A stretch of 64,000 nucleotides of DNA from Aeromonas sp. FDAARGOS 1405 (GCF_019048265.1 NZ_CP077311.1:3729001-3793000), one strand, 5' to 3'; shown: positions 44,548-55,398, counted from the first letter of the stretch. The notes: generated by a model not told the origin, from the letters alone. Made by a program: numbers and translations.

Positions 44548-45069
44548 ATGATCGAGTTTCTCCGCCGTATCGCCGCCCATCGGCTGGCTTGGGGCCTGTT
44601 GGCAGCATCAGCCCTGTTCCTCGAGTTGTGCGCCCTCTTCTTCCAGCATGTGCTGGGCCTCTCCCCGTGCGTGATGTGTGTTTACGAACGGTTGGCGACC
44701 CTGGGTGTGCTGGCCGCCGGTCTGCTCGGCATGGTGGCGCCGGATAAGTGGTATGTTCGCTGGAGTGCCATGTTGCTGTGGGGCTACAGTGCCTTCCGTG
44801 GCTTCCAGCTGGCCCTCAAGCATGTGGACTATCAGGTTAACCCCTCCCCATTCAACGTCTGCAGCCCGTTTGCCGACTTCCCGAGCTGGGCTCCGCTCGA
44901 TCAGTGGCTCCCCTGGCTCTTTATGCCGGAAGGGGATTGTGCCCAGATCACCTGGCAGTTCTTCGGTTACTCCATGCCCCAGTGGCTGGTCGTCATCTTC
45001 GCCGCTTACCTGTTGGTCTTCACCGTGGTGGCCATCGGCAATCTGGTGAAAGGGCGTTGCTGCAACTGA
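44548..45069 (+). CDS. dsbB: disulfide bond formation protein DsbB
   Basis: 173 residues and four transmembrane helices. Reoxidises periplasmic DsbA and passes electrons to quinones. C41-VM-C44 (SPCVMCVYERLA) lies in the first periplasmic loop, and the second pair is in FNVCSPFADFPSW and EGDCAQITWQFFG. All four catalytic Cys are present. Downstream of nhaB as in E. coli, with a terminator between. Confidence 0.96.
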   Translation: MIEFLRRIAAHRLAWGLLAASALFLELCALFFQHVLGLSPCVMCVYERLATLGVLAAGLLGMVAPDKWYVRWSAMLLWGYSAFRGFQLALKHVDYQVNPSPFNVCSPFADFPSWAPLDQWLPWLFMPEGDCAQITWQFFGYSMPQWLVVIFAAYLLVFTVVAIGNLVKGRCCN

Positions 45070-45092
45070 TCATCATGGCCGTGTGGAGATAA

Positions 45093-45121
45093 AAAGGGGG
45101 AGCCATCATGGCTCCCCCTTT
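45093..45121. terminator. bidirectional terminator dsbB/dedA
   Basis: AAAGGGGGAGCCATCATGGCTCCCCCTTT, a perfect palindromic stem with A/T flanks between convergent genes. Confidence 0.9.
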
Positions 45122-45147
45122 CTCGTTCTGGCTGACCGTATTTCTGG

Positions 45148-45810
45148 TTACGCCCTGGCAGTGCTCATCTTGGCCTTGACTGCGCCAATTACCATAGGCA
45201 ACAGGGAGATACCGATGATGCCGAAGATCAGCAGGGTAAAGTTATGACGCACCACCGGCAGATTGCCAAAGAAGTGGCCAGCATAGACGAAGGAGAGTAC
45301 CCACAGCAGGCCGCCAACCAGGTTGAACGCCAGGAAGCGCGGATAGGTCATGGCCCCCATCCCTGCCACGAACGGCGCAAAGGTACGCACAATTGGCAGG
45401 AAGCGGGTGATGATGATGGTCTTGCCACCATGCTTGGCATAGAAGGCGTGGGTCTTCTCCAGATAATCCCGGCGGAAGATTTTGGAGTCCGGGTTGCGGA
45501 ACAGCTGCTCGCCAAAGAAGTGACCAATGGTGTAGTTGACCACGTTGCCCAGCACGGCAGCGATGATCAGCACGGCCGCCAGGGTATGGACGTCCAGCAC
45601 GCTGCCCACAGTAAGCGCACCGGCGGCAAACAGCAGGGAGTCACCCGGCAGGAACGGCGTCACTACCAACCCGGTTTCACAGAAGATGATCAGAAACAGG
45701 ATGGCGTAAACCCAGACGCCATAGTTCTCGAACAGCTCTTTCAAATGCACGTCAACGTGCAGGATAAAGTCGATTGCAAAGAGGATCAGATCCATTTTTT
45801 CCATACCCAT
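45148..45810 (-). CDS. dedA: DedA-family membrane protein
   Basis: About 220 residues. [100 protein letters not shown] and [17 protein letters not shown] align with E. coli DedA itself rather than YqjA/YghB. DedA proteins are proposed lipid scramblases or flippases (undecaprenyl phosphate, phospholipid recycling). Start uncertain: ATGs at 45810, 45804 and 45795 are all in frame. Confidence 0.92.
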   Translation of the reverse strand: MGMEKMDLILFAIDFILHVDVHLKELFENYGVWVYAILFLIIFCETGLVVTPFLPGDSLLFAAGALTVGSVLDVHTLAAVLIIAAVLGNVVNYTIGHFFGEQLFRNPDSKIFRRDYLEKTHAFYAKHGGKTIIITRFLPIVRTFAPFVAGMGAMTYPRFLAFNLVGGLLWVLSFVYAGHFFGNLPVVRHNFTLLIFGIIGISLLPMVIGAVKAKMSTARA

Positions 45811-45966
45811 AAAGTGAACGGCGTGGAGTCTACGCCAATGCCATTCGGGCGACAATCTCTGGGTCAGCCTCTTTTTCATCCTGCTGTGCTCACCTTCAAA
45901 TGAAACCGTTTTTCCGCAGATTGCCATACGATGCATCGAAGCAACCCGAAGAAGCGGACCGCTCTA

Positions 45967-46227
45967 TCAATGAGGCACCTGTTCCAGATCGCTGCGCACG
46001 GCGGGGGGAAGGCAACGCTCCCAACCCCACAGCAACACCAGCAGCAGGGTCACGTCATCGAACCAACCCAGCAAGGGCACCACGTCGGGAACAAGATCCA
46101 CCGGGCTGATGCCATAGAGCAGGATAAGGATCACCAGGCCCCTTGCCCACCAGGGGGTACCGGGATGGCGAAAGCCATGATAGAGACGACACAGTCGTTG
46201 CCAGACAACCCAGCGTTTACGGCTCAT
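45967..46227 (-). CDS. YkvA/DUF1232 family membrane protein
   Basis: 86 residues. [44 protein letters not shown] is the DUF1232 signature (SPxDLxPD...GxxDD) with one or two transmembrane helices. Its ATG overlaps the uvrB stop (ATGA), so it is translated from the uvrB message. Function unknown. Confidence 0.85.
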   Translation of the reverse strand: MSRKRWVVWQRLCRLYHGFRHPGTPWWARGLVILILLYGISPVDLVPDVVPLLGWFDDVTLLLVLLWGWERCLPPAVRSDLEQVPH

Positions 46228-48236
46228 GATTCGATCAACTCGCTGCGCAACTGCTGGATCTGATCCCGCAGTGCCGCAGCCTGTTCGAACTCAAGATCCC
46301 TGGCATGCTGGAACATCTGCTCCTCCATCCGCTTGATCTCTTTGGCAATCTCGTTGGCAGAGCGGACATGGTACTCCCCTTGCGGCTCGGCCGCCTTGCG
46401 CATCCCCTTGCCTGGTTTGCCTACAGTGCGGCTGCCTCCCATGTCCATCACATCGCCAACGGATTTGTTGAGCCCTTTGGGGGTGATCCCATGCTTGAGG
46501 TTATAGGCATGCTGCAAGGCGCGGCGCCGCTCGGTCTCCTCAATTGCCACCTTCATGGAGTTGGTGATGGTATCGCCGTAGAGGATGACCTTGCCGTTGA
46601 GGTTGCGCGCCGCCCGACCGATGGTCTGGATCAGCGAGCGGGTAGAGCGCAGGAAGCCCTCTTTATCCGCATCCAGAATGGCCACCAGCGACACCTCCGG
46701 CATATCGAGACCTTCCCGCAACAGGTTGATACCCACCAGCACATCGAACTTGCCGAGACGCAGATCGCGGATGATCTCCACCCGCTCTACGGTATCGATG
46801 TCGGAGTGGAGATAGCGCACCTTGACGTCGTGCTCCGCCAGATACTCGGTCAAGTCTTCCGCCATCCGCTTGGTCAGGGTAGTAACCAGCACCCGTTCCT
46901 CGACGGCGACCCGCTTGCGGATCTCGGAGAGCAGATCGTCCACCTGAGTAGTCACAGGACGCACCTCGATCTCCGGATCGAGCAGGCCGGTTGGGCGCAC
47001 CACCTGCTGCACCACATCGCCGCCGGACTTCTCCAGCTCGTAGGGGCCCGGAGTCGCCGAAACAAACACCGTCTGCGGCATCAGCGTTTCAAATTCGTCG
47101 AACTTGAGCGGCCGGTTGTCCAGCGCCGAGGGGAGCCGGAAGCCGTACTCCACCAGGGTCTCCTTGCGGGATCGGTCCCCTTTGAACATGGCGCCAATCT
47201 GCGGCACGGTCACATGGGACTCATCAATGATGAGCAGGCCGTCCCCCGGCAGGTAGTCAAACAGGGTGGGCGGCGGCTCCCCCGGCGCACGGCCGGAGAG
47301 GTAACGACTGTAGTTCTCGATGCCGGAGCAGTAGCCCAGCTCCTGCATCATCTCCATATCGAACTGGGTACGCTGGCTGATGCGCTGCTCCTCCACCAGT
47401 TTGTTGAGGGACAACAGCTGCTCGCGGCGGCTGCGCAGCTCTTCCTTGATATGTTCGATAGCCCCCAGGATAGTCTCTCGCGGGGTGGCATAGTGAGTCT
47501 TGGGGTAGATGGTGTAGCGCACCACCGTCTGCTCAATGGCGCCGGTCAGCGGGTCGAACAGGGAGAGCCGCTCCACCTCCTCATCAAACAGCTCTACCCG
47601 CAGCGCCAGCTTGTCCGATTCGGCGGGGTAGATGTCGATCACCTCGCCGCGTACCCGGAAGGTACCGCGCTGGAAGGCCATGTCGTTGCGGGTGTACTGC
47701 AATTCGGCAAGACGGCGCAGGATATCCCGCTGGTTGATCACATCCCCCACTTTGAGATGCAGCATCATGCTCAGATAAGCTTGGGGATCCCCCAGACCAT
47801 AGATAGCCGATACCGAGGCGACAATCACCACGTCGCGCCGCTCCAGCAGTGCCTTGGTGGCCGACAATCGCATCTGCTCGATGTGATCGTTGATGGAGGC
47901 ATCCTTCTCGATGAAGGTGTCGGTGGTCGGCACATAGGCTTCCGGCTGATAGTAGTCGTAGTAGGAGACGAAATACTCCACTGCATTATCCGGGAAGAAC
48001 TCCTTCATCTCGCCGTAGAGCTGGGCGGCCAGGGTCTTGTTGGGCGCCAGAATCATGGTGGGGCGGTTGAGGGTCGCGATGACATTAGCCATGGTGAAGG
48101 TCTTGCCCGAACCGGTCACCCCGAGCAGGGTCTGGTGGGCCAGTCCTGACTCGATGCCGTCGAGCAGTTGGGCAATCGCCGCAGGCTGATCCCCGGCGGG
48201 TTTAAACTGGCTGGCTAACTTGAACAATTTGCTCAT
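46224..48236 (-). CDS. uvrB: excinuclease ABC subunit B
   Basis: 670 residues (E. coli 673). Damage-verifying helicase-like subunit of nucleotide excision repair that loads Uvr[22 protein letters not shown], Walker [18 protein letters not shown], beta-hairpin region [24 protein letters not shown], helicase motif [19 protein letters not shown] and the C-terminal UVR motif [27 protein letters not shown] are intact. ATG 48236 with GGGAG. I do not see a consensus LexA box just upstream, unlike E. coli uvrB. Confidence 0.98.
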   Translation of the reverse strand: MSKLFKLASQFKPAGDQPAAIAQLLDGIESGLAHQTLLGVTGSGKTFTMANVIATLNRPTMILAPNKTLAAQLYGEMKEFFPDNAVEYFVSYYDYYQPEAYVPTTDTFIEKDASINDHIEQMRLSATKALLERRDVVIVASVSAIYGLGDPQAYLSMMLHLKVGDVINQRDILRRLAELQYTRNDMAFQRGTFRVRGEVIDIYPAESDKLALRVELFDEEVERLSLFDPLTGAIEQTVVRYTIYPKTHYATPRETILGAIEHIKEELRSRREQLLSLNKLVEEQRISQRTQFDMEMMQELGYCSGIENYSRYLSGRAPGEPPPTLFDYLPGDGLLIIDESHVTVPQIGAMFKGDRSRKETLVEYGFRLPSALDNRPLKFDEFETLMPQTVFVSATPGPYELEKSGGDVVQQVVRPTGLLDPEIEVRPVTTQVDDLLSEIRKRVAVEERVLVTTLTKRMAEDLTEYLAEHDVKVRYLHSDIDTVERVEIIRDLRLGKFDVLVGINLLREGLDMPEVSLVAILDADKEGFLRSTRSLIQTIGRAARNLNGKVILYGDTITNSMKVAIEETERRRALQHAYNLKHGITPKGLNKSVGDVMDMGGSRTVGKPGKGMRKAAEPQGEYHVRSANEIAKEIKRMEEQMFQHARDLEFEQAAALRDQIQQLRSELIES

Positions 48237-48321
48237 GAACACTCCCGACACAAAACAGCAGAGGAGCAGTGTAACCGAGGGTTTGGCAGCGGTATACCCG
48301 CGCCATCATCCCGCGAATGGC

Positions 48322-48350
48322 TTGACCACCTCGGACACCTTCTGTATGAT
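48322..48350 (+). promoter_or_regulatory. promoter of tRNA-Asn
   Basis: TTGACC (48322-48327), 17-base spacer, TATGAT (48345-48350); 20 bases before the tRNA. Confidence 0.75.
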
Positions 48351-48369
48351 GCACCTCCTTGCATGATGT

Positions 48370-48445
48370 TCCCCCGTAGTTCAGTCGGTAGAACGGCGGA
48401 CTGTTAATCCGTATGTCACTGGTTCAAGTCCAGTCGGGGGAGCCA
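48370..48445 (+). tRNA. tRNA-Asn (GTT)
   Basis: 76 bases with CCA. Acceptor TCCCCCG/CGGGGGA, anticodon loop CTGTTAA (GTT), T-loop TTCAAGT. Close to E. coli tRNA-Asn outside the acceptor. Confidence 0.95.
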
Positions 48446-49218
48446 ATTCCTCACCATCTCGGTGCAAGTTATCCACTTTAGTGCCCTCTCCTGCCAAATT
48501 TAATGCACAAGATCCTTCCTGCTGCCGATGCTCCCTTTTGTTACCCGTTCCGGCTCGACAGAGTTTTCTCCTGTCACACCTAACTATTTGATTTTTATGC
48601 AAACATTTTTCTTCCGGTATTTTTTGAACAGCCCTTGCATCCCAGTACTGGCGCGGCTTTGAGGGCGATGAACAAGATTCATAAACAGGGTTATCCACAG
48701 ATTCTGTGGGTAAGTACAGCAAACCCTGTCAGGACGCGGGATTGCCCGTGATAGCCCCCGACGAAGAGTCATTTTGCTGGCCAACCTGATTTTATGCTGT
48801 TTTTTTGCCCCCTCAGGAACAGCGGGGTGATAGGCTCTATTGGCACTTTTCGGAGGTATCTTTTTGCCAACCCTTTCCCCGAGGGCGGGTGAGTAGATAT
48901 CAACCTGATTTGGCCCTCTGCCAGCAATGACTGCTATCGGTTGAATCTGCTGAAACTGATCCCTGTCGACCGGCTGGACAGCAGAATCTAAAATATCTGC
49001 CTGCGCCAAAGAGCTTCGGTAGCGGGCAGCATATTTCACTAATTGACATCGGCAATGGCAGTAAAAATCCCCTGATTTCATTCGCGTGTCTCCCTATCAC
49101 GCCACCAGCGTCATAAATAGCGCCCAATAACGACCGATTAATCGTCCCTTTGTGCTTCTTTATTGGGGATAGATCCGGCACAATATCGGCCCCACTTTTT
49201 TCCTCGGTTTTTCCGGGC
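48446..49218. other. gene-free region between tRNA-Asn and ybjL with DnaA-box motifs
   Basis: 773 bases with no supported gene. Open frames on the minus strand (48381-48722, 48584-49081, 48900-49226) lack ribosome binding sites and family motifs; one merely translates the tRNA. Contents: a TTATCCACT at 48469-48477 and a near-perfect inverted pair of DnaA boxes at 48691-48713. No integrase or attachment repeat of the tRNA 3' end is visible. Confidence 0.5.
48691..48713. promoter_or_regulatory. inverted pair of DnaA-box motifs
   Basis: TTATCCACAGA (consensus DnaA box TTATCCACA) and TCTGTGGGTAA form 11-base arms around one central base, with a single mismatch between arms. Confidence 0.6.
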
Positions 49219-50904
49219 ATGACCATAGATTTTGTGACACTGCTACATCAAAGCGACTCCCTGCTGCTCTTCGTGGTACTGGCTTTTGGCCTGCTGCTTG
49301 GCAAGGTGCGAATTGGCAACTTTCAGATTGGCAACACCATCGGCGTATTGTTCACCGCCCTGCTGTTCGGCCAGATGGGCTTCGAGTTTACGGCCACCAC
49401 AGAAAACGTCGGCTTTATGCTGTTCATCTTCTGTGTGGGGATCGAGGCTGGCCCTCACTTCTTCAGCGTCTTCCTGCGCGATGGCATCCACTACATCACC
49501 CTGACCCTGGTGATCTTGCTGACGGCCCTACTGCTGACGGTGGGGCTGGCCAAGTTCTTCAATCTGGGACCGGGCATGGCCGCGGGGATCCTGGCTGGTT
49601 CTCTCACCTCGACACCCGCGCTGGTAGGTGCCCAGGATGCCCTGCGCAGCGGTCTGCTCAATCTGCCCCATCAGACCGACATGCAGGCGGTGCTCGACAA
49701 CATGGGCATCGGCTATGCCCTGACCTATCTGGTCGGTCTGGTGGGCCTGATGCTGGTGGTTCGCTACCTCCCCTCGCTGGCACGACTCGACCTCAACACC
49801 GAGGCGCAGAAAATAGCCCGTGAGCGGGGCCTCTCTGACAGCGACAGCCGCAAGACCTACCTGCCCATCATCCGCGCCTATCGGGTTGGTCCCGAGCTCG
49901 CGGCCTGGATCGGTGGCCGTACCCTGCGGGAGACCGGCATCTACCCCCACACAGGCTGCTATGTGGAGCGGATCCGCCGTAACGGCATTCTCGCAAGCCC
50001 CGATGGCGATGCCGTCATTCAGGAAGGGGACGAGATCGCCCTGGTAGGTTATCCCGAGAGCCACGAGAAGCTGGACGTCAACTATCGCAACGGTAAAGAG
50101 GTGTTTGACCGTAACCTGCTCGACCTGCAGATCGTCACCGAAGAGATAGTGGTGAAAAACGACGCAGTGGTCGGCCGTCATCTGGTGGAACTCAACCTCA
50201 CCGAAAAAGGGTGCTTCCTCAACCGGGTGGTACGCTCCCAAATCGAGATGCCGTTCGATCGCAACATCATGTTGCAAAAAGGCGATGTGCTGCAGATCAG
50301 CGGCGAGAAACAGCGGGTCAAACTGCTGGCCAACAAGATCGGCTTTATCAGTATCCACAGCCAGACCACAGATCTAGTGGCTTTCACCACCTTCTTCGTG
50401 CTCGGCTTGCTGATCGGCTCCGTCTCGCTTGTGTTCGGCCAGATTGAATTTGGCCTCGGCAACGCCGTCGGTCTGCTGTTGGCTGGTATTCTGATGGGGT
50501 ATCTGCGGGCCAACCACCCCACCGTGGGTTACGTACCGCCCGGAGCCCTGCGACTGGCCAAGGATCTCGGTCTTGCGGTCTTTATGGTGAGCACCGGCCT
50601 CAAGGCGGGTGGCGGCATTCTGGATCACCTGAGCGAAGTGGGTGCCGTAGTGCTCTTCTCCGGCATGTTGGTCACTACCCTGCCGGTGCTTGTCGGTTAT
50701 CTGTTCGGGGTCTGGGTATTGAAAATGAACCCGGCGCTGCTGCTCGGCGCCATCACTGGTGCCCGTACCTGCGCCCCCGCCATGGATGTGGTCAACGAGG
50801 CCGCCAACAGCTCCATTCCGGCGCTTGGCTACGCAGGTACCTATGCGGTGGCCAACGTGATGCTGACGCTGGCAGGCTCCTTTATTATCGGCTTCTGGTT
50901 CTAA
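49219..50904 (+). CDS. ybjL: YbjL-type AspT/YidE antiporter-family transporter with two TrkA-C domains
   Basis: 561 residues, identical in length to E. coli YbjL. Two membrane halves (~12-185 and ~385-560) flank two RCK_C/TrkA-C domains (~205-290 and ~295-375). [97 protein letters not shown] and [12 protein letters not shown] match YbjL. Related AspT exchanges aspartate and alanine; the YbjL substrate is not settled. ATG 49219 chosen by alignment. Followed by a terminator. Confidence 0.93.
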   Translation: MTIDFVTLLHQSDSLLLFVVLAFGLLLGKVRIGNFQIGNTIGVLFTALLFGQMGFEFTATTENVGFMLFIFCVGIEAGPHFFSVFLRDGIHYITLTLVILLTALLLTVGLAKFFNLGPGMAAGILAGSLTSTPALVGAQDALRSGLLNLPHQTDMQAVLDNMGIGYALTYLVGLVGLMLVVRYLPSLARLDLNTEAQKIARERGLSDSDSRKTYLPIIRAYRVGPELAAWIGGRTLRETGIYPHTGCYVERIRRNGILASPDGDAVIQEGDEIALVGYPESHEKLDVNYRNGKEVFDRNLLDLQIVTEEIVVKNDAVVGRHLVELNLTEKGCFLNRVVRSQIEMPFDRNIMLQKGDVLQISGEKQRVKLLANKIGFISIHSQTTDLVAFTTFFVLGLLIGSVSLVFGQIEFGLGNAVGLLLAGILMGYLRANHPTVGYVPPGALRLAKDLGLAVFMVSTGLKAGGGILDHLSEVGAVVLFSGMLVTTLPVLVGYLFGVWVLKMNPALLLGAITGARTCAPAMDVVNEAANSSIPALGYAGTYAVANVMLTLAGSFIIGFWF

Positions 50905-50931
50905 CCAGTAACCATCAAATTACCGCTAACA

Positions 50932-50958
50932 AAGAAGGGAGCCTCAGGCTCCCTTCTT
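50932..50958 (+). terminator. terminator after ybjL
   Basis: AAGAAGGGAGCC-TCA-GGCTCCCTTCTT. Confidence 0.8.
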
Positions 50959-51062
50959 GCTATCTGCCTTTCTCCCAAGATGCGAAGCAGGCTTATTGGT
51001 GTGATCTCACCTGACACCAACCATCAGCGCTGAACTCTGCCCCCTATCCTACAATGGTTGAC

Positions 51063-51119
51063 GCTCTGCTCTGCTCTGCTCTGCTCTGCTCTGCTCTGCT
51101 CTGCTCTGCTCTGCTCTGC
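51063..51119. repeat. (CTCTG)11 pentanucleotide repeat
   Basis: Eleven perfect CTCTG units (51064-51118) plus one flanking base each side that continues the pattern. It lies between the facing terminators of ybjL and fabB. A TTG-initiated open frame (51058 onwards) translates it as LCSAL repeats and then runs antisense into fabB; no ribosome binding site supports it. Confidence 0.95.
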
Positions 51120-51145
51120 AATGAGTGATGGCAGATCACGGAAAC

Positions 51146-51172
51146 AAAAAAAGCGCCCTGAGGCGCTTTTTT
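51146..51172 (-). terminator. terminator of fabB
   Basis: AAAAAAGCGCC-CTGA-GGCGCTTTTTT; T-tracts on both strands. Confidence 0.9.
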
Positions 51173-51188
51173 CATATCAACCGGATAA

Positions 51189-52400
51189 TCATGCTTTGAA
51201 CTTGCTGAACACTAGGGAGGCGTTGGTACCGCCAAAGCCGAAGCTGTTGGACATGACGGTGTTGAGCTCGGCCTCTTCGTACTCGCGCACGATGGGCAGA
51301 CCTTCGGCCTTCTCGTCCAGAGTCTCGATGTTGATGCTGGGAGCGATAAAGCCGTGCTCCATCATCAGCAGTGAGTAGACAGCCTCGTGCACGCCGGCAG
51401 CGCCGAGCGCATGGCCGGTCATCGCCTTGGTGGCAGAGATCTTGGGACCGTTGGCACCAAACAGAGTCTGGATGGCTTCCAGCTCCTTGGTATCGCCAAC
51501 CGGGGTGGAGGTACCGTGGGTGTTGATGTAATCAACCTTGCCAACCCCCTGCATTGCCATCTTCATGCAACGCACCGCGCCTTCGCCGCTCGGCGCGACC
51601 ATGTCATAGCCATCGGAGGTAGCACCGTAACCGGTCAGCTCGGCATAGATGTGAGCACCACGGGCCAGCGCATGTTCCAGCTCTTCGATCACTAGGATGC
51701 CGCCGCCACCGGAGATAACGAAACCATCGCGATTCGCATCATAGGTACGGGAGGCTTTTTCCGGCATGTCGTTGTACTTGGTGGAGAGGGCCCCCATGGC
51801 GTCAAACTGGATGGTAGAGGACCAGTCCAGCTCTTCACCGCCACCGGCGAAGACCACATCCTGTTTGCCAAGCTGGATCAGCTCAAGCGCGTGACCGATG
51901 CAGTGAGCAGAGGTGGCGCAAGCTGAACTGATGGAGTAATTGACACCCTTGATCTGGAACGGGGTCGCCAGGCAAGCAGAGGTTGTGGAGGACATAGTGC
52001 GCGGCACCATGTAAGGGCCCACACGCTTGACCCCTTTCTCGCGGGCGATGTCCACAGATTCCGAAGTGTTCTTGCCGGAGGCACCACCTGAACCGACCAC
52101 CAGGCCGGTACGCTCGTTGGAGACCTGATCTTCCGCCAGACCGGCATCTTCAATGGCCTGCTGCATGGAGAGATAGGCGTAGGCCGCAGCGTCGCCCATG
52201 AAACGCATGACTTTACGGTCGATCAGTTCAGACGGATCGAGTTTGATGTTACCCCAGACACGGCTGCGCAGATTGTGCTGCTCGAACTGCTCGGAATAGG
52301 TGATGCCGGATTTACCTGCTTTCAGGGAGGCCAGCACTTCTTCCTTGTTGTTGCCGATACTGGAGATGACGCCGATACCGGTGATCACTGCTCTTCTCAT
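51189..52400 (-). CDS. fabB: beta-ketoacyl-ACP synthase I
   Basis: 403 residues. Elongating condensing enzyme required for unsaturated fatty acid synthesis. Active-site Cys in [13 protein letters not shown], His residues in [11 protein letters not shown] and [23 protein letters not shown] and [12 protein letters not shown] complete the thiolase-fold signature. It aligns with FabB rather than FabF. GAGATG precedes ATG 52400. Divergent from mnmC as in E. coli. A FadR-like half-site lies in the intergenic region (52455-52470). Confidence 0.96.
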   Translation of the reverse strand: MRRAVITGIGVISSIGNNKEEVLASLKAGKSGITYSEQFEQHNLRSRVWGNIKLDPSELIDRKVMRFMGDAAAYAYLSMQQAIEDAGLAEDQVSNERTGLVVGSGGASGKNTSESVDIAREKGVKRVGPYMVPRTMSSTTSACLATPFQIKGVNYSISSACATSAHCIGHALELIQLGKQDVVFAGGGEELDWSSTIQFDAMGALSTKYNDMPEKASRTYDANRDGFVISGGGGILVIEELEHALARGAHIYAELTGYGATSDGYDMVAPSGEGAVRCMKMAMQGVGKVDYINTHGTSTPVGDTKELEAIQTLFGANGPKISATKAMTGHALGAAGVHEAVYSLLMMEHGFIAPSINIETLDEKAEGLPIVREYEEAELNTVMSNSFGFGGTNASLVFSKFKA

Positions 52401-52454
52401 TAATTCATCTCGTCTGGAAAAACTGGCGCCAAGTCTACCCGCTTTCGGCTGCCA

Positions 52455-52470
52455 AACTGGTCTGCTTTCA
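52455..52470 (-). promoter_or_regulatory. possible FadR half-site upstream of fabB
   Basis: AACTGGTCTGCTTTCA on the + strand has a good left half (CTGGTC) of the FadR operator but a poor right half (consensus GACCAG-like). About 60 bases before fabB, where FadR activates in E. coli. Confidence 0.3.
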
Positions 52471-52511
52471 CGTAGAATGCCCGCGATTTTGTGACGCGAG
52501 CCGAGGAAAAC

Positions 52512-54509
52512 GTGAGTCAAACATCCTTACATCATGCCCGATTGGACTGGAATGAAGCGGGAACTCCTGTCTCCAGTGACTTCGGGGATGTGTACTTTTC
52601 CAATGATAACGGTCTAAGTGAAACCCGCTACGTCTTTTTGCAGCAAAACCGGCTACCTGCGCGATTTTCGCACCACGATAGTGACAGTTTCGTGATAGGT
52701 GAAACAGGTTTCGGCACAGGTCTTAACTTTCTGGCGACAATGCAAGCCTTCCTGGAACAGGCGCCCCAATCCGGTAACGGCTCCCGTCTGCACTTCATCA
52801 GTTTCGAGAAATACCCCCTGACCCAAGACGATCTGCGCAAGGCGCTGGCCGCCTGGCCTGAACTTGGCCACTTGAGCCAGGATCTTGTCGCCCAGTGGCC
52901 ACTGCCGGTTTCCGGTTGCCACCGCCTGCATTTTACGGGTGGCCGCATTCGCCTCGATCTCTGGTTTGGCGACATCAAGGATATGCTGCCGCAAGTGCCT
53001 CACCGGGCAGAGGGGCTGGTGGATGCCTGGTATCTGGATGGTTTCTCCCCAGCCAAGAACCCGGAGATGTGGACACAGGAGCTGTTTGATAGTCTCGCTC
53101 GCCTCGCCCGTCCCGATTGCTCCATCGCCACCTTTACCTGTGCCGGTTTTGTCCGTCGCGGCCTGATTGCCGCCGGTTTTGCCATGAAGAAGGTGAAGGG
53201 CCACGGTAGCAAGCGGGAGATGCTGGTGGGGGAGCGCACCGACAAGCAGCCGCAGCAGACCATAGCCCCTTGGTATGCCCGTCCTGCCGGACGCGCTGGC
53301 GAGGTAGTGATCATCGGCGGCGGCATTGCCTCGGCCATGACGGCGCTCTCTCTGGTGGAGCGGGGCCGCAAGGTGACGTTGTTGTGTGCAGATGGCGAAC
53401 CGGCCACCGGCGCCTCCGGCAACCGCCAGGGCGCGCTCTATCCGCTGCTCAACGGCGAGCACGATGCCCTGTCACGCTTCTATTCACTCGCTTTTGGCTA
53501 TGCCCGCCAACGGCTACTGGCGTTGGCCGCGCAACATCCCATCGCTTTTGCACTGTGCGGGGTAACCCAGCTCGGTTATGACGACAAATCGGCAGCCAAG
53601 CTGGCGAAAATGAGCCAGGGCCCCTTCCCCCCCGAGCTGATGTATCCCCTCTCTACAGCAGAGGTAGAGCAGGTGGTTGGCCTGCCCTGTGGCCACAGCG
53701 GCGTCAGTTACCCGCTGGGAGGCTGGCTCTGTCCGGCCGATCTCACCCACGCAGCTATCAAAGAAGCGCAAGCCAGCGGGCTGCTTGAGGTGGCGTTCAA
53801 TACCGAGGTGGTCGCTATTACTGAACTGGCCGATGGCTGGCAAATAAAAAGCCAGGATGGCCGCCACTGGCAGGCCCCCAATCTGGTGGTCGCCGCCGGT
53901 CACCAGTTGCCATCACTGCTCCCCTTTGCCGAGCTGCCGCTCTATCCGGTACGCGGTCAGGTAAGCCATGTGCCGACCTCAACCAGCCTGAGCCGGCTTA
54001 ATACCGTGCTCTGCTACGATGGCTACCTCACGCCAATGCACAACGATCAACACTGTATTGGTGCCAGCTATGGCCGTAACCAGAGCAGCCTTGAGTTTCG
54101 TGCCGAGGAGCAAATCCAGAATCAGGTGCGCTTGCAAGCCTGCCTGCCGGAGCAAACCTGGCCCGCCGAGGTGGATGTGAGCGGCAACGAGGCGCGCGTG
54201 GGGGTGCGTTGTGCCAGCCGGGATCACCTGCCGGTGGTGGGGCCAGTGGCCAGATTGCAAGGTCTGGCGGATCATTATGTGCAGCTGCAGCATGAACAGC
54301 ACAACGCCCAGCCGCTCCCCCTTCACCCCGGCCTCTATGTGCTGGGGGCGCTCGGTTCGCGGGGTCTCTGCTCGGCGCCGCTCTGTGGCGAGCTGCTCGC
54401 CAGCGAGATCTGCGGTGAGCCCCTGCCACTGGCCGCCGATCTACTGGAAGCGCTCCACCCTGCCCGTTACTGGGTGCGCAAACTGCTCAAAGGCAAGGCG
54501 CTGGTCTAA
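52512..54509 (+). CDS. mnmC: bifunctional tRNA mnm5s2U34 biosynthesis protein MnmC
   Basis: 665 residues (E. coli 668). Completes mnm5s2U at tRNA wobble position 34. The N-terminal methyltransferase domain (~1-245) has [17 protein letters not shown] (SAM loop), [10 protein letters not shown] and [17 protein letters not shown]. The C-terminal FAD oxidoreductase domain has [44 protein letters not shown] and [22 protein letters not shown] 52512 with GAGG upstream is preferred to the frame opening at 52491. Confidence 0.96.
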   Translation: MSQTSLHHARLDWNEAGTPVSSDFGDVYFSNDNGLSETRYVFLQQNRLPARFSHHDSDSFVIGETGFGTGLNFLATMQAFLEQAPQSGNGSRLHFISFEKYPLTQDDLRKALAAWPELGHLSQDLVAQWPLPVSGCHRLHFTGGRIRLDLWFGDIKDMLPQVPHRAEGLVDAWYLDGFSPAKNPEMWTQELFDSLARLARPDCSIATFTCAGFVRRGLIAAGFAMKKVKGHGSKREMLVGERTDKQPQQTIAPWYARPAGRAGEVVIIGGGIASAMTALSLVERGRKVTLLCADGEPATGASGNRQGALYPLLNGEHDALSRFYSLAFGYARQRLLALAAQHPIAFALCGVTQLGYDDKSAAKLAKMSQGPFPPELMYPLSTAEVEQVVGLPCGHSGVSYPLGGWLCPADLTHAAIKEAQASGLLEVAFNTEVVAITELADGWQIKSQDGRHWQAPNLVVAAGHQLPSLLPFAELPLYPVRGQVSHVPTSTSLSRLNTVLCYDGYLTPMHNDQHCIGASYGRNQSSLEFRAEEQIQNQVRLQACLPEQTWPAEVDVSGNEARVGVRCASRDHLPVVGPVARLQGLADHYVQLQHEQHNAQPLPLHPGLYVLGALGSRGLCSAPLCGELLASEICGEPLPLAADLLEALHPARYWVRKLLKGKALV

Positions 54510-54528
54510 ACATGGCGCTGTCTGCAAT

Positions 54529-54558
54529 GAAATGGCCGCCCGGTGGGGCGGCCATTTC
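54529..54558 (+). terminator. hairpin after mnmC
   Basis: GAAATGGCCGCCC-GGTG-GGGCGGCCATTTC; strong stem without a clear T-tract. Confidence 0.6.
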
Positions 54559-54618
54559 AGATGTTGAATCGTGCCATATTGACCGGGTTTGGCAGGGCTT
54601 CGCACCTCCAGACAGAGT

Positions 54619-55215
54619 TCACTTGGGCCAGTGCACCCCGAGCTGTTCGCCGTAACCCGTCTGACGCTGGAAATCGTCTACCCGTGCCTTAACCTTGTTC
54701 AATTCGCCACTGCCAGCAGCCCACGCGGCATACCGCAACGCCTGGCAATCTGCATGTCCGGGTAGCCCAGCAATAGCGCCACCCACCTGATTTCCGCCTT
54801 GCAGCACCATCTCTTTGAAACGGGATTCATAGTCAAACATGCTGGAGAGCAGCCGACCCCAGCGCTGGCGAGCAGGGTCACTCCCCTCCGAACTCTGACG
54901 CCAGCGGGGCAACAATACAGTGGCATGAGTCGTTACCGTTACCCGTTTGAGCTGGCAGCGCCCCGGCAACTGGTCGGTTTCCAGCTGCCAGTCCACCTGA
55001 TAACTCGCCTTGCCGAGCACAGGCTTGCCATTCACCTTGGGGGCACTCTGAGCAATGGCGCGTGCCAGTTGATCTGGCTGGGCAGCACTTACCTCATAAA
55101 AACGGACATTGATGCGGGACTCTGGCACCACTTGCGGCCGGCTCGGCTGAGCCTGACTCATCAGGGGCAACAGCAATAGCACGCTCCCCACTACTCCATA
55201 AACCTTGCTGACCAT
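54619..55215 (-). CDS. DUF922-like secreted protein, protease motif apparently lost
   Basis: 198 residues. A signal peptide (residues 1-~22, ending MSQAQ) precedes a domain with RINVRFYEVSAAQPDQLARAI, APKVNGKPVLGKASYQVDW and VTVTTHATVLLPRWR, the pattern I associate with DUF922, predicted secreted Zn proteases. Where DUF922 members carry H-E-x-x-H after a W-x-x-L-L stretch, this one reads WGRLLSSMFDYESRFKEM, so the metal ligands seem absent. Likely periplasmic, possibly a pseudo-enzyme. The assignment is from memory of the family. Confidence 0.5.
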   Translation of the reverse strand: MVSKVYGVVGSVLLLLPLMSQAQPSRPQVVPESRINVRFYEVSAAQPDQLARAIAQSAPKVNGKPVLGKASYQVDWQLETDQLPGRCQLKRVTVTTHATVLLPRWRQSSEGSDPARQRWGRLLSSMFDYESRFKEMVLQGGNQVGGAIAGLPGHADCQALRYAAWAAGSGELNKVKARVDDFQRQTGYGEQLGVHWPK

Positions 55216-55398
55216 GCCAGACTACCTTCCTTGATTGCACGGGCGGAGTACCAACCTTGGTGAAACCCACCGCCACACAGATGACGGGTATAGCCTATGT
55301 GTGACCAAGAGGCGGCGCAATACAATGATGAGCCCAGAAATCAGAGCAAGCTCACAGGTTGCGTGAGCAAAGTATGGCACAAGGATGAAACTGTATTT

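Noticed and set aside
48237..48321. LexA box upstream of uvrB
   Set aside because: Only scattered CTG/CAG triplets; none with 10-base spacing and an AT-rich centre.
48381..48722. Minus-strand frame ending PPTGLEPVTYGLTVRRSTD
   Set aside because: It is the translated complement of the tRNA-Asn gene, a known annotation artefact.
51058..51378. Frame translating the CTCTG tract as LCSAL repeats
   Set aside because: TTG start without a ribosome binding site, and it continues antisense through fabB; kept only as a repeat.
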